Assembly (NCBI GenBank): GCA_001643675.2
Contig: LSRY02000039.1
Coordinates: 488,501 to 552,500 of the forward strand
DNA: 64,000 bases
Direction: 5' to 3'
From: Monocercomonoides exilis
Lineage: Eukaryota; Preaxostyla; Oxymonadida; Polymastigidae
Shown here: in pieces, positions 12,246 to 24,039 of the stretch
Position numbering within the stretch: the stretch's first letter is position 1
Layout of the letters: every line of letters starts with the position of its first letter
The notes under the pieces: generated by a model
Told to the model about the DNA's origin: nothing
What the model saw: only the letters and a program-made list of their open reading frames with translations
Database searches by the model: none
Program-made: the position numbers and the translations under genes

Positions 12246-13391
12246 GTGATGCTTCCTCAAATTGAATTCCAAAATAAAAAGAGAAAAAGATGGAGCCCTG
12301 CAACAAATCCACCGAATCCAACAAAAATTCAAAAGCCTTTCGTTCAATTGACAGAAAATATGAGGAATATGCTGAAGCAAGACAAAAATGAAAAAAAGAC
12401 GTTGTTCATTCAATTGAAAAAATACAACATTGGTATTTCCACTTCATCAAGATTTGTAAATGAAGTTCAACCACCCAAACCACGTGGAGTGCATGTCAAT
12501 GAAAGAATTACGTCAGACGCATCATAGAAAATGGCAAAAATGATACTTGAAAACCCAACAATTACTGTACGAGAATTATCAGAATCCGTGTCAGATCTTT
12601 GCTAGTCAAGACCTTCAATTTCCACGATTCCAAGACATGTTTAATCAAACAAAATGATTGAACATGGATGTTCGAAGTTCGCAATTAAAATGTCGCACAA
12701 ATATGAAAATGCAAGAGCTAGTCCTGCTGCAATAGAACAACCAAATGAACACTCCAAGAAAATCATGCAAAACTTAGCGGAAGGAAAAATTATGAATTAC
12801 ATTGATGAGACAAGATTAAAAACTTTTGAGCTTCAAACTGAAGGAAGATCTCCTGTCGGAATAAGATTCATTCAGTTCAGAGACAAAACAAATGTTGAAA
12901 CTGCAACTGCAATCGCAGCAATCATCGAATAACTTGGGATTCCTCATCTAACATTTGTTGAAGGGAGCTTTAATGAAGATATCTCACAAGTATTTCTCCA
13001 TTCATTGATGACAAAATTGAAACCGTTCAAATCGGAATCATGTGTATTCGTTATGGATAACGTTGGATTGCACAAAACAGAGAAAGTTAGAAATTTCATT
13101 ACATCAAAGAATTATCAAACACTTAACACTGCTCCAAACAGTTGAGAGCTGAATCCAATTGAATATGTGTACAAAATTTGGAAGTTACGATTAAAGATAC
13201 CTTCAAACATTCACACAAGCGCTCAACTGGTCGTGTTTCTTGCAGACTCGTTGAGAATAATAAAAAGAAAAGATGTTAATAGGTTCATAAAATATGTGCA
13301 ATCACATTTCATTCCATGAGCTCAACAAGGAAAAGACTTGTGCGATTCATGCTGCAAATTGATTTCTGATTTCGATGAATTGAAAGAATAA
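12246..13391 (+). pseudogene. Tc1-type (DDE_3) transposase, decayed
   Basis: One reading frame carries the whole remnant. It has NYIDETRLKTF with the first catalytic Asp, CVFVMDNVGLHKTE with the second, and ELNPIEYVYKIWK, which is the SPDLNPIEN-type box with the catalytic Glu. The frame holds six stops: TAG, TAG, TAA and TAA in the first two thirds, then two TGA. No frameshift is needed across more than 1 kb. Upstream (12246-12527) is a plausible DNA-binding part. I could not find terminal inverted repeats. The intact relative is at 29790-30950, but the two are clearly different subfamilies. Confidence 0.75.
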
Positions 13392-14311
13392 GAAATCACT
13401 GAAAACAATTGTGAAAATCTAAAATGTTCTTTATTAATCAATTTTGCTGCAATTTTTTCATCTCACAATAAAGTTAATTTTTGATAGTATTTTTAACTCT
13501 TAAACAAATTTTTTTTTTATTCGTTTCTTTTCAATATAAAAAGAAGCTCAGAAAAAAGAAAACAATATTATTATTTCATTTTAATCATTTTTATATTTCT
13601 CCAAAATTCAAATTTGAGAGAAAAAAAACTTTATAAACCAAATATTGAAAATATAATCAAAAATAATGTTCACGTTTTGTTTAATGATCATTCTTAATCA
13701 TATTTTTATTAATATAATAAAAAAATACTCACAAATAAATTATGACAAACAACAACTTCTTGCAATAACATTCTTTATTCAAAAAATAATTAATCATTTT
13801 TATAAATTTAAAAGAAAAACGAGTCAATTTTAAAAAATCTGAAAATCCAACCACAAATATTAAATGAATAATTAGTGATTTATTTTTTCCGAAAATATTT
13901 TAAATCAACAATTTTAATAATTATTCAAAAAGAATTGAAAAAGAAAAAATTGAAATAATAAAAATTATAAAACCTAATTTTAACATCAATTTTCTTTTAA
14001 ATTCTAGATATAATGAAACATATAATGTCATAACACAAAAAATGAATTCTTTATATATTATTTATTTATTCTTAATGGAAATGTTTAATCTTATATAAAA
14101 CAGAATTAATTATTTAGTTTATTCAATGTATTGATTAATTGTGAAATCAGGAATGAATTTAAATTGTATATTAGATAAGTGATATTTCGATCAATTTTTC
14201 ATTCAGCAATGATAAAATCATTTTATTTTGAAAAAGTGTAATGATAAAATTTTGATGAAAATGGATTCGCTCCTTGAAACATGAAGTTGAAAATAAGTGA
14301 AAAATGAATTT
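13392..14311. other. Very AT-rich spacer, no gene seen
   Basis: Sequence is almost entirely A/T with no open frame of protein-like content and no defined repeat. Confidence 0.5.
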
Positions 14312-14815
14312 TTAAGAAAATATGTGATGAAAGTTATAAATTTGTTTTTGCACTTTGTTGAGAGTCATGACAAATGAAACTTTTGCAGGAAATTGAATTT
14401 TCTTCATCGAAAACAAAATTGTATTATCTCTAAAAGTTAGCAACATTGGAGATATTATTAATTTTCTTTGTTTTGTACAATCCGGAAATATTAATGAGCA
14501 ATCAATTAAATTTTCACCTTTCATTTCCACAATCAGTCTTGTTCGGTTGCATAAACCATTTGACATGTCCAGATTGCGCATCAGAATGACTATTGCCCCC
14601 ACCTTTAATTTCAGTTCATGTGGAGGAAGTCCCGAAGGAGTTAAATTGTTGATGAATTCAGTTGTGAAAGAAACTCTGTTATGAATTGGATTATAAAATT
14701 CGACTGAGTCAATGCTTGTGTAAGTTTATGTTCAGAATGAATCAAATTCAAAATTTCATCATTGATTTTTGAAGTTGTCTTCATTTTTCGTTCATAAAAT
14801 ACATCTTTCTAACAA
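14312..14815 (-). pseudogene. PIF1/Helitron-type helicase C-terminal fragment
   Basis: Reading on the minus strand, RCIL-x-TKNED followed by INDEIL resembles the 'ILxPKNxDV..INxxIL' segment of PIF1/Helitron helicases. It is followed by YTSIDSVEFYNP, TPSGLPPHELKLKVG, MLRNLD-like ILMRNLDMSNGLCNRTRL, and finally VMTLNKVQKQ. These correspond to the conserved order at the end of helicase domain 2 (RNxD..GLCNGTR, then AMTINKxQGQ). A TGA lies after RCIL and a frameshift after SEHK. No Rep/HUH endonuclease or Helitron ends are visible nearby. This is therefore a short 3' scrap of a Helitron or of a cellular PIF1-like gene; Helitron is favoured by the GLCN motif. Confidence 0.75.
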
Positions 14816-16150
14816 ATTATCGTGATTGCTTGTATTACAGTTATCATCAGAGATATTGAATATCAGCTTCAGATCCATCTCGATTAGGTCAATCAATATT
14901 ATCCATTTATTAATATCTGATGGTTGTTATTATCTTGTAAATAAGGTGGATGGGCAATGATAATTTGATTGAGATCGATGATGATTGCTGATACTCTAAC
15001 TGGTTATCATGATTAGATATTCAGTGATGTTCTATAAAGAAGGAGTCATTGATAGGTGTTATCGAGATATATCAAAAGCCGATATACCATATCTCCAAGG
15101 AGGAGAATTAGCCCAAAGATTAGCTGAAAGTGTCGAAGATGGTGAATTTATGTGAAAATTGGTGATCTCGTTGATGAAATACATGTGTTTGTAATAACAG
15201 GTATTTGCGTTGAACTTGTTGATGTTATAGTTAGTGGATATAACAGGAGAAAGAGTGTCGAAGATGGTGAATAAGTGGTGAAAATAAGTGTGACAATTGA
15301 TGTGATTGTTGATGTTACCGTTGATGTGATCGTTTGTGAAATCGCAAATAAAAATAATTGATTTGGCACTTTCTTTTTGAAAAATCAGAGATCTTCCCGT
15401 AATAGTTTTTTATCAAATAAATAACAATACATCCTAAAACGATAAAGTGCAATTTTCATATTTATCACAAACGAAACACATTTCTTAATTTTTGTTATTT
15501 TCCTCAAACTAAAATAGCTTTCATGAATAAAAATTTTAAAGGAAAATAATTCATTCAGCAAATATTCATATTTTGATCGAAACGATCGCTTGTAATTAAT
15601 GATTTTTCAGGTTTCCAAGTTATATATATTGAATGAACATTTGTTGATCCATTTTATTTTATTTATTTTTTTTTTTTTGATAATAGTTAATAACAAACAA
15701 TAACGAATATTATTATTTATTTTGTTGATAACAGAACGTGTATCAAAAATGAATTAATTTTTTGCATATAATTCACATCAAACATGTATGTTATATAATA
15801 GATTGTGTTTTTCAATTTTGAATTATTTATTTTGAACAAATGGCAAAAACAAATTTATAGTTCTTTTGTTTCTTCAAAACCAACGATAAATAATTAATGA
15901 GAAGATCGTAATTTTAATAAAGGTTTGTTTTGGTACTGGATAATATATCATACAATCTGATTCATTCACTTAATTATTAATGAAATCCATTTTGACTCCT
16001 TGATAGGAGGAGTGAAGATGGCAGCTCAGGTTCAATTCTGGGTTACTGGTGGAGCACTTCACTTGCTTAACAAAATGGACAATCCTCTCAATAGTCAAGC
16101 CAATCTTTTTCCGTTCATTGAATTGTTCCACGAATGCATAATGATCTGCG
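14816..16150. other. Spacer with short local repeats, no gene supported
   Basis: Local repeats include GAGTGTCGAAGATGGTGAAT at 15128 and 15252 (approximate) and several GTTGATGT units at 15210-15330. The open frame on the minus strand there is Thr/Ser-rich because of the repeats. A minus-strand frame 15970-16161 (HADHYAFVEQFNE-like) could be a coding scrap but I cannot assign it. Confidence 0.4.
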
Positions 16151-16167
16151 TTGCACTTCACTTAAAC

Positions 16168-16203
16168 TCTTCTTCTTCTTCTTCTTCTTCTTCTTCTTCT
16201 TCT
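16168..16203. repeat. TTC trinucleotide tract
   Basis: About a dozen TTC units in a row. On the minus strand they would encode a Glu run following a KLEEE-like frame that ends at FK-stop. Confidence 0.85.
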
Positions 16204-16379
16204 AACTTCACGATCCATCTACCATTCTCCTCTTTCATCAGCTGCTTTTTTTCCGCTTCAATGGGAAAGTGCAGCAGCAGCTCAGCTGTTGTGAGTCGAT
16301 GCAGAACACGGTGCTCACACCGGGCGGTGACATTCTGTAACAGCAGTATTCACTCAAATAGAGCACTCAGCAGAATACG

Positions 16380-16782
16380 ACTTGCAATGAGAGTGGAAGA
16401 AGCTGATTGCAGAAGAAGAACAATGAGAATGAGAGTGGGAATTGGGATAGGAATGAAAGGGAACATTAACATTGACATTGACAGAACGATCAGGAGATGA
16501 TAGGTCAGATGGAGGATGAGGGAGAAGAAGAGGGAGAAGATGGGAAGCATGGGAGTGAAAATAATGGCAATGAAAAAATGAAAATTGCAGAAAACATCGA
16601 TGGAAATGTTGAGAAATACAATCAAAATGCAGATGAATCTGAAGCAAACAGTTAATAAGAAAAAAATGAGCAAGACTTGTCGAAGAGAGAGCTGCATTCG
16701 TTGGATCATGATTCAAGAGAGGCTGGAGACACTTTGTTGATCATCACCAAACAAGATGAGATAAAGATGAAATGACAGAAAA

Positions 16783-16862
<80 letters not shown>

Positions 16863-17410
16863 AGAAGAAGAAAAAGAGGAAGAGCTGAAAGCATTTGAAT
16901 GGTAAGAGATGGAAGACCATCAGCTGAACATGTGGGTGCATCACTTTGATATCGATGACTTCTTAGAAAACAGCCTCAAAATCGACCGAAGGAGAAGGAG
17001 GAGAAGATGGCAGAGAATAAAAGACGATAAATCAATGGAAGAAAGAAACAAAGAAGCAGCAGCGATCATTCGAACAAGAAAATTATATTGCAAAAACCAG
17101 CTCAGAAGAGCAAAAAGCTGCTTTCTGCGATTCATATGAGCGCGTGCTGGAGGGAAGTGAACTTGCTCATTTAAAGTTTGGATGAGAGGCTGTCGATAAG
17201 AGAAGTGCTGGAGAAGCTGGAAGTGCGTGTGAATGCACAGCCTTCGAGACTCTTCTGCAGGACAGTCGATCAACAGAACGTGTCGAAGCGCAACTCATTC
17301 ACAGCAAACCTGGAGGAGCTCATTGGAATGCTCATTGTCCCATAATATGCAGTGGAGCAACGTTTTTGTTCTTCCTCTCCCAGAAAACGTCAATGCTCTT
17401 CCTCCTCTTC
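16380..17410 (+). pseudogene. Decayed acidic/charged coding region, unrecognised
   Basis: I do not recognise this. Between about 16490 and 16770 one frame is strongly acidic and protein-like (QMEDEGEEEGEDGKHG... to SREAGDTLLIITKQDE) with stops in between. After the A-run, 16909-17139 is open (MEDHQLNMWVHHFDIDDFLE...). A third piece at 17175-17345 reads SLDERLSIREVLEKLEVRV and continues to a TAA. The pieces are in different frames, so any gene is broken. Confidence 0.35.
16785..16859. repeat. 75-bp poly-A tract
   Basis: An uninterrupted run of A inside the decayed charged region. It might be a retroposed poly-A tail or simple homopolymer growth; no element ends are seen beside it. Confidence 0.9.
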
Positions 17411-17440
17411 CTCTTCTTCACCGTCTCCCTCTTCTCCTTT

Positions 17441-18859
17441 TTATTTCTTCATTCGTTTCAATTTTTTCTTTCCCATCACTTTTTCCTCCTGAATCACACC
17501 TTCATCCACATCTTCCTCTTCTTCAATGGAAAAATCTTCTTTTGTTGCATTATAGTTGAATTGTTTTTGATCAGTGAGAACTTTGTAAAAAATTGTTTCA
17601 ATGAAGGAATCTTTAATTTCATCATTATCTTCATTTTTATACGATTTTTCAAATGAAAGCTGATAATGAATAATTGTTTGATCTTTTTCATTCTCTTTAA
17701 TGCAATCTTTCAACTTCTCGAATCTCCTTTTAATATTAGGAAATTGTTGACTTAACTGTTGAAACATCTCCTTCATTGAATAAATTGGAGGTTTGTTGAT
17801 TGTTTTTTGAACAAATGAAAAATGGTTTCAAAGGAGATCTTTCTCCATCCACCAACAGGAGAATTGAAAAAAGGAATAACTTCAATATGTGTTTTGGTGG
17901 ATCTCCAACATGAATATGTTTTTATATACTTCACCACAAGCTTCAATATTGTCTTTTGTTTGATTCGGGGAGAGTAATCGATAAAGAATCTCTCCAATCT
18001 TTCATCATCCTTTCTTTCAATTTTTGGGCATGCTTTTTGAAAGAAAGTTATCAAATCTTTGAGAGTGGAGATGTCCTTGCGAGATCTTCGAGCGATTCTC
18101 GCAAAAACTCCAAATTCCCCATCAACCTCGCTTTTCCCGTGATCTTCTGCGAAAAAGGAAAGCGAGGTTGTTTCAAATGTTTTGCAAATGGTTGAAGGCG
18201 GATGAAACAAAAAAAGAGGAAAGCAGTCGTTTCTAAAGTGTGGGCTGCAGTCTGCCCACACTTTCAGATGTGAATGATTATTTATTAATGATAGTAAATT
18301 CTGAAGAGCAATCTTCGAGCAATCGATAGCAAACCGGCTATCTTTCGACAAAACTTCAGAGATGAAATGGAAGCAAGTCTTCGATTTTCCACTCTTCTTA
18401 AAATGATGAATGATTACTCAGAGGTGTGATATTTCTTTTTTTGAATAATAATCTCTGCTTTCTTGAGTTTGTTTAATTGGAAAAGTCCAATTTTGTTTGA
18501 AATCGAATAAAGCCAAAAACTTATTATCTTGAAAATTCGCGACTTCTTCATAAAACTTCTTGCTCTGAAACTTTTGAATAGTGCAATGAAAATTAAGTGT
18601 TTCGATTTCTTGTAATTCTGATTTTTTAAATTTTTGTTTTTTCTTTCCTTTCCAAATATTCTATTCTAACGCACAGATTACACATATAGGTTCTTCTTTT
18701 TGCTATTTCAATGTTAACAGCCAATCTGTAGAATAATGATCTACAAATTTTTGCATCAATTTCATGTTTCATTCTTCTGAATAATTCATCTTCTGAACCA
18801 AAGAATATCCTCTTTTCTCCTTTAAACCATTTACAAAGACTTTCATCAGTATTCTTCAA
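17441..18859 (-). pseudogene. Transposase-like protein with HGKS...VDG motif, frameshifted
   Basis: Minus-strand pieces join into one protein-like sequence if two frameshifts in A-runs (near 18625 and 17815) and one TGA (near 18408) are allowed. Order: a CNLC pair, ELQEIETLNFHCTIQKF, FLALFDFKQNWTFP (a DDE-like first acidic strand), VIIHHFKKSGKSK, KVWADCSPHFRNDCF (second acidic strand), then DHGKSEVDGEFGVFAR, and an acidic C-terminal tail ending at 17441. The pattern 'W-x-D-x-x-x-HFR ... HGK-x-x-VDG' occurs in uncharacterised transposase-like families of eukaryotes (recalled, not searched). I infer a mobile-element origin. No inverted ends were found. Confidence 0.5.
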
Positions 18860-20342
18860 AAAATTGTTTGTTTACATTTCTTTTTCAAATAATTATCTAT
18901 ATTCTTGAACAAATATTTCTCTTTTTGAAGATCACTTTATTTGAATGAATGAGGAAATTAATTTATTTATTTGATTTGTGATTTAATATTTCAGAAAACA
19001 AACTTATCTGATAACTCGGAAATTCAAGCATTGGTATTCATTAAATATATCATTCAAAAGACGAATCAACAATCGCACAACTTGAAAAGCGTGATGACAA
19101 AACAGGTTCATTGAGAATTTCATCTAAATGCCTGTCGAAAGAAAAAAAAGAAGCAGATGAAGGAGGCGTTGCTGTGAAGCCTGCCGGATTGAGCTGAAGC
19201 GGAGGAAATGATGAAGATGAAATCAGAGAATGTGCAGAGCAGAATCGATTATGTTTGTTCAGATGAATATGATCAAAACAAAATATGTTTTTTTTTTTTT
19301 TTTTTTTTTTTTTTTATTTGGAGTATTTTCTTGATATCTTGATGTTTGTTGAATACGAGAATGAGTTTTTGGAATTTCCTCAAAATAAACCTTATGTATT
19401 TATTGTTGATCTTAATGAACAAGACAATTTCAATTTGAGCGTTCAGCTTTTTTCTCTTTTTTTGATTGGTTGAAACTTTGAAACGGAGAATGCATTAGAA
19501 TGAGTTTGAATCTCTTCAAAATTGAAGAAAATTGGTGATGATTGTTGATCAATTATTGTTGGATGATGATATGAGTTTAAGAATTCAAAGTCATCATCTG
19601 AAAAATCTTGGAATATTTTTGTTTCTTGAATGTTTTGTTCTTTGCGGCTTTCACTTGTATCCTTCCTTTACAACCATTCACATAAATTGAAATTAAAAAA
19701 ACTCAATGCTGATGTATCCAAATAGCTTTAAATGAGAAATGAAATAAAAAACGAACGTTTTATTCTTCTGTGAATCTTCGGTTTGCTTGCTGGAATTATT
19801 TCAAAATTGTGAGTTTTCAACATTCGTTCAGCGTGTAAAATGTTGTTTACTGTGCAATTCCAGCCAGCTTTTATTAGTTCAGTTGCAGAAAATAATCTCA
19901 AAAATGTTTGTAACAAGAGCCTTTTTTATTTTTTTTGTCTAATATATCGCACAATGAGCCAGCGTAAATTAGAATATTTTCCATTTTGTCTATTCAATCA
20001 AAAGAAGAGAAAACAAAAAAATGTAACAAAATAAAAACATATTGATATTACTATTCAATTTATTGTTAAGCAATTCAAAAATTTCCTTTCCATTTCTTGA
20101 ATGGGACAAAAAGAAAAGAAGAAAAGATGTTTCCTCATTCTTTGAATGAAGTTGAAGAAATTCAAATAGTCTTTTACACAGTTGAGACTTTCTGCTTTCA
20201 GACAAATCTGAAAACGTCATTTATTTTAAAAATAAAATTATTCTAGGTAAATTTTTTGATCTTTTATGAGATCGCAATAAATGTTTTTCGACTTTACAAA
20301 AAGAAAGTTCCATTTTATTTTTTGTTTTATTGTAAATGTGAT
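18860..20342. other. AT-rich stretch with coding scraps, no gene supported
   Basis: Short protein-like scraps occur on the plus strand (for example SEIQALVFIKYIIQKTNQQ around 19020 and a frame at 19285-19473), all broken by stops. A T-run lies at about 19288-19314. Confidence 0.35.
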
Positions 20343-20578
20343 GGAAGAAGATATACGCAACTGTGGAAGAAGCGAAAGCGACTCAACAGAAACAAATCAA
20401 ACAGTTTCAGGAAAAACGAAAGGAAAAATATCAGCATCACAACGAACATGTATTTGAGAAACAGTAGAAATTGATTAAGATATTGAGGAGAAAGCTAATC
20501 GAAAGTGAAGAGCTGTTTGATGAGTTGATGGAAAAAGTTAATGGTTATTTGCCTGGACAGGTTAAGCTGGACAAGTGA
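20343..20578 (+). pseudogene. Coiled-coil coding remnant
   Basis: One frame reads VEEAKATQQKQIKQFQEKRK..., meets a TAG at about 20464 after FEKQ, and goes on with KLIKILRRKLIESEELFDEL to a TGA at 20577. Heptad-like spacing of hydrophobic residues suggests a coiled coil. I do not recognise the parent gene. Confidence 0.35.
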
Positions 20579-20656
20579 TGTGTGTTAAGCTATGGTGTGG
20601 AAATATTGGGTGTTATCTCCGTGCTGGAGAGTGGACAGGTGGACAGGACTGGACAG
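20554..20656. repeat. Cluster of TGGACAG heptamers
   Basis: TGGACAG occurs exactly at 20554, 20632, 20640 and 20650, and as TGGACAA at 20568, all in one orientation. The spacing is irregular. GGACAG also occurs in the inverted ends of the Tc1 element at 29576-31726, but the surrounding bases differ. Confidence 0.6.
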
Positions 20657-20829
20657 GAAAATTAAATTCTCTATAAATATGTGCGCAAACGGGCAAACTG
20701 AGCAATTTGGGTAAAATACATTTTATGTGTTGATTGATGAAATATAACTGACAACATACGTTATTTGTATCGTTGATTGAATCAAACAGTTGTCACGATG
20801 ACATTATAATCGATTTCCAACATCGTTAT

Positions 20830-21088
20830 GGGTGATTATTTTTGAATTCATATTATTTCATGCAAAAAATTCGGTGCTAAAATATTTCTTGAATATCAAT
20901 AAACAAAAATTGAAAAGTGAAAAGGCTTATTGGATGCATTTTAATCTTTGATTCGGAAAAACCATTTATTTTTTAAAAAACAATTATCATGCTTTTTCTC
21001 TTTTGAATAAAAATTTTCTTTCAAAAAACAAACTATCTTTGAAAAATCAACACCTCGAAAAAAGATATGATTTCAAAAATAATCACCC
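20830..21088. mobile_element. MITE family A, copy 5
   Basis: This 259-bp copy starts GGGTGATTATTTTTGAATTC and ends with the inverted form ...AATAATCACCC. CCTCGAAAAAAG lies near the right end, giving the same orientation as copies 1 and 2. Flanks are TTAT and ATAT. It is non-coding. Confidence 0.8.
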
Positions 21089-21335
21089 ATATTATGAAAA
21101 CTCGCAAAAACGAGTTTTTGAGACAAATTGTAATGATTAAAAATAAAAAGCCTAAAAAAACAGTTTTTATATCAATTTTTTAAACCTTTATTTTTTATTC
21201 AGCTTTAAAATCATTTGACGACATTCTCTTGTTCATAAAAAACATCTTATTTATTGATGATTTGTGAAATGAAAAATTAATTATGAAAAAACGAAGTGTT
21301 AGTGACAAAGCAAAAAAAAAAAAAAAAAGAAGAAG

Positions 21336-21368
<33 letters not shown>

Positions 21369-21599
21369 AAATAAAACAAAAAATGAAAAATTTCAAAACA
21401 ACTATTACACATTCAAATCGGAATGATCCGAAGATATCATCATCTTCAAAATTCGCTAATTTGTAATTATAATGTCTTTTTTCACATTATGGCAATAAAT
21501 AAAATAGTTTAATGTGTCGGAAATGTGTTTCCAAAAAAACAAAATGTTCCCATTTTTTATCATTTCTTCATTTCATGGGTTATGATCAAAGTTGTTCTC

Positions 21600-22674
21600 A
21601 TGGCGTGTGATGTCAAGCTGATCAAAAAAGAGAAAATATCCGAACTTACTCGTTTGTTTAATAATGATGATAAGGCATGGGATTTGTTCATTAATGAAAT
21701 CATCAGTGATCGCATCCCTATGTGCAAAAAGCATGGAGCCTTCTAACATATACACAAAAATGGAAAATTTAGATAATTTGCCTGTCCCACGTGCAAGACA
21801 AAGACAAGCTTCCTTTCCAATACGAAATTCAGCAAAACAAAAATAGGATTGGGTATCACTCTGCTTGTTTGCCTATATTACTGGATGAAAATTCCTCATT
21901 AAACAATTGCAACGTTACTATTTATCGATGAAGACACAGTGAACTATTGGGGAAGTGCCATCAGAAAAACATGTGCTGACATATGGAATGAGACGCAGGT
22001 ATCTATTGGAGCAGAAGGCAAAATTGTTAAAATTGATGAAGCAATTTGGAGGAAAAGAAAATTTCATCGTGGAAGAAAGAAGAAACAAATTTTAATTTTT
22101 GGAGGCGTGGAGAGGAAAGAAGATGGAGGAACTGGAGGAAGATTCATGGTCGTGGTACCAAACAGAAAAAGAGAAACACTCATCCCATTGATACAAAAGA
22201 ACATTAAGGAAGGGACAACAATTATATCTGATGAATGGAGAGCGATCGACATTTTGGAGACTCTGGGTTACAAGCATTTGAAAGTTTGCCACAAAAGGAA
22301 ATTTTTTGTATAAGGACACTAGAGCATGTGCAAATACAATAGAGGGGTTGTGGTATCATTTACGATGCACTTTTCCGTCTTTTGGAACTCGCATTCGATT
22401 GATGCATGATTATCTCCCTCTTTATCTTGTCAAATCTTCATTCAACATCACTTTTATTGAACTCGTTAAGAACCTTCGCATGGAAAATGATGATGACGAT
22501 GTAGAAAAAGAAATAGAGCAAAACGAAATTGAAGAAGAAGAATCTGAAGAAATTTCTGATATAGATGACATTTTTGGTGAAAAAGTTGAAGAAGAGAAAA
22601 CAGAGTCAGAATGTGACAATGGAGCAGGAGATGGTAAAAGTGCATCTGAATATGAGCCCTTTAAATTTTTCTGA
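21600..22674 (+). pseudogene. ISXO2/IS1595-like DDE transposase, copy 2
   Basis: The longest of the three copies. A zinc ribbon (MCKKHG ... CPTCKTKTS) precedes FIDEDTVNYWGSAIRK, then the core KIVKIDEAIWRKRKFHRG, TIISDEWRAIDIL and, after a one-base shift near 22310, CANTIEGLWYHLR. The C-terminal tail is acidic (EIEEEESEEISDIDD). Up to 22310 the frame is continuous except for three codons, all TAA (21744, 21774, 21900), each where Gln would fit. The stop at the end is TGA. ATG at 21600 is the likely start. The family catalyses DDE-type DNA transposition. No flanking inverted repeats were found. Confidence 0.8.
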
Positions 22675-22954
22675 AGATTATTTCACATCATTTTTATCAA
22701 ATACAACTTTTTTCATATAAATTTGATGGAAATAAATCACTTTAATAAATAAACAATTTTATTAATTTTTTTGCTCACAAAAATTATTAATAAATTTTTT
22801 TCTCCAAAACCATGAACTTCCGACATGCAACAATAGCATAATAATAACGTGCAATGCATTGTTGAATTACCAACAAAATTTCATCAAGATCTGAGGATGA
22901 CGATATCTTCGGATTATTCCTTAAAATCTTAAAACAAAAAAATAGTGAAAATAT

Positions 22955-23213
22955 TGGTGATTTTTTTTGATTTCATATTTTTTTTATCAAGATTTTCGAA
23001 TTAACAATTTGTCGAAAATACTTGAAAATCAATCTTATGTTTTCATTCAAATCATTAATGTGCTTCTCAATCTTTCCATGACAACATACATTTGAAAGAC
23101 AATAATTTGAAAGCATATAACAGTTTTTTTTGAATATTCTTTTACAGATAACTGCGAATTAGAATGTGACACGTACATAATTATTTTTTTGTTTGCAACA
23201 ACAATAATAACCC
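22955..23213. mobile_element. MITE family A, copy 6 (tandem with copy 7)
   Basis: Left end TGGTGATTTTTTTTGATTTC, right end ...CAACAATAATAACCC. ATAT lies on both sides (22951-22954 and 23214-23217). The right-hand ATAT is also the left flank of the next MITE. Confidence 0.65.
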
Positions 23214-23217
23214 ATAT

Positions 23218-23457
23218 GGGTAATTATTTTTGAAAAGTCGCAAATGTTGATTTTTCAAATAAATCAAAAATTTCATATCTTGATCAAATTTCTGTTCCCG
23301 CTCATGTAACTTCACAGGAATGTGTGAAATAACATTGTCAAGTTATATCCTCCACTTTGGTGAAGTTGCATAAGCGGGAATCGAAATTTGATCAAGATAT
23401 GAAATTTTTGATTTATTTGAAAAATCAACATTTGCGACTTTTCAAAAATAATTACCC
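23218..23457. mobile_element. MITE family A, copy 7, long foldback
   Basis: This 240-bp element has ends GGGTAATTATTTTTGAAAAG and ...AAAAATAATTACCC, with ATAT on both sides. The two halves are almost perfect inverted copies over roughly 100 bases each (GTCGCAAATGTTGATTTTTC on the left, its complement on the right), so a transcript would fold into one long hairpin. Its interior differs from the other copies. Confidence 0.85.
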
Positions 23458-23461
23458 ATAT

Positions 23462-24039
23462 GAGAAAGTATTTGATCTTCAAAATAAAACAAAAATTTTA
23501 TATCTTTTCGATTTATTTTTAATACAAAAATATTTTCTGGAATATTAAACGTTAGGATTTTGAAGAAATTAGCGAACGGGAACAAAATGTTCAGTCAATA
23601 CTTGCATTCAAATATGTTTTAATTTTCTTTATTTGCTATTATAAGAACAATTGAATTCAAATTTGTGGTGAACAATTTCTATTAAAAACACCATATTTAT
23701 ATAAAAATTGATCACATCCATGATTAATGTTATATTTTTGTGTTTTAAAAAAAAAAAATCTGTTTGGATGATTCAGACAGCGAAATATGCAAAATGAATG
23801 AAACTTGATCTCGTCTTTTTTGTTCTTTCGATTATCTTTTTTTGAACGTTCAATAAAAAAGACACAAACGATGTTTTAAACGCTTGAATAAAAAGAGTAT
23901 TAATTCAAGATCTAATTCAATGAGAAATATATGCTGTTCTGAATGAGGCAAGGCAATAAGCATTTTAGAAGGAACTTCGTTCCAATATTTAAAAACTCCA
24001 GTTGACAAACTTCTTCAGATTTTTTTGTATTTTACCTTA
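23462..24039. other. AT-rich spacer, no gene seen
   Basis: No frame with protein-like content and no repeat with defined ends between the tandem MITEs and the third ISXO2-like copy. Confidence 0.45.
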
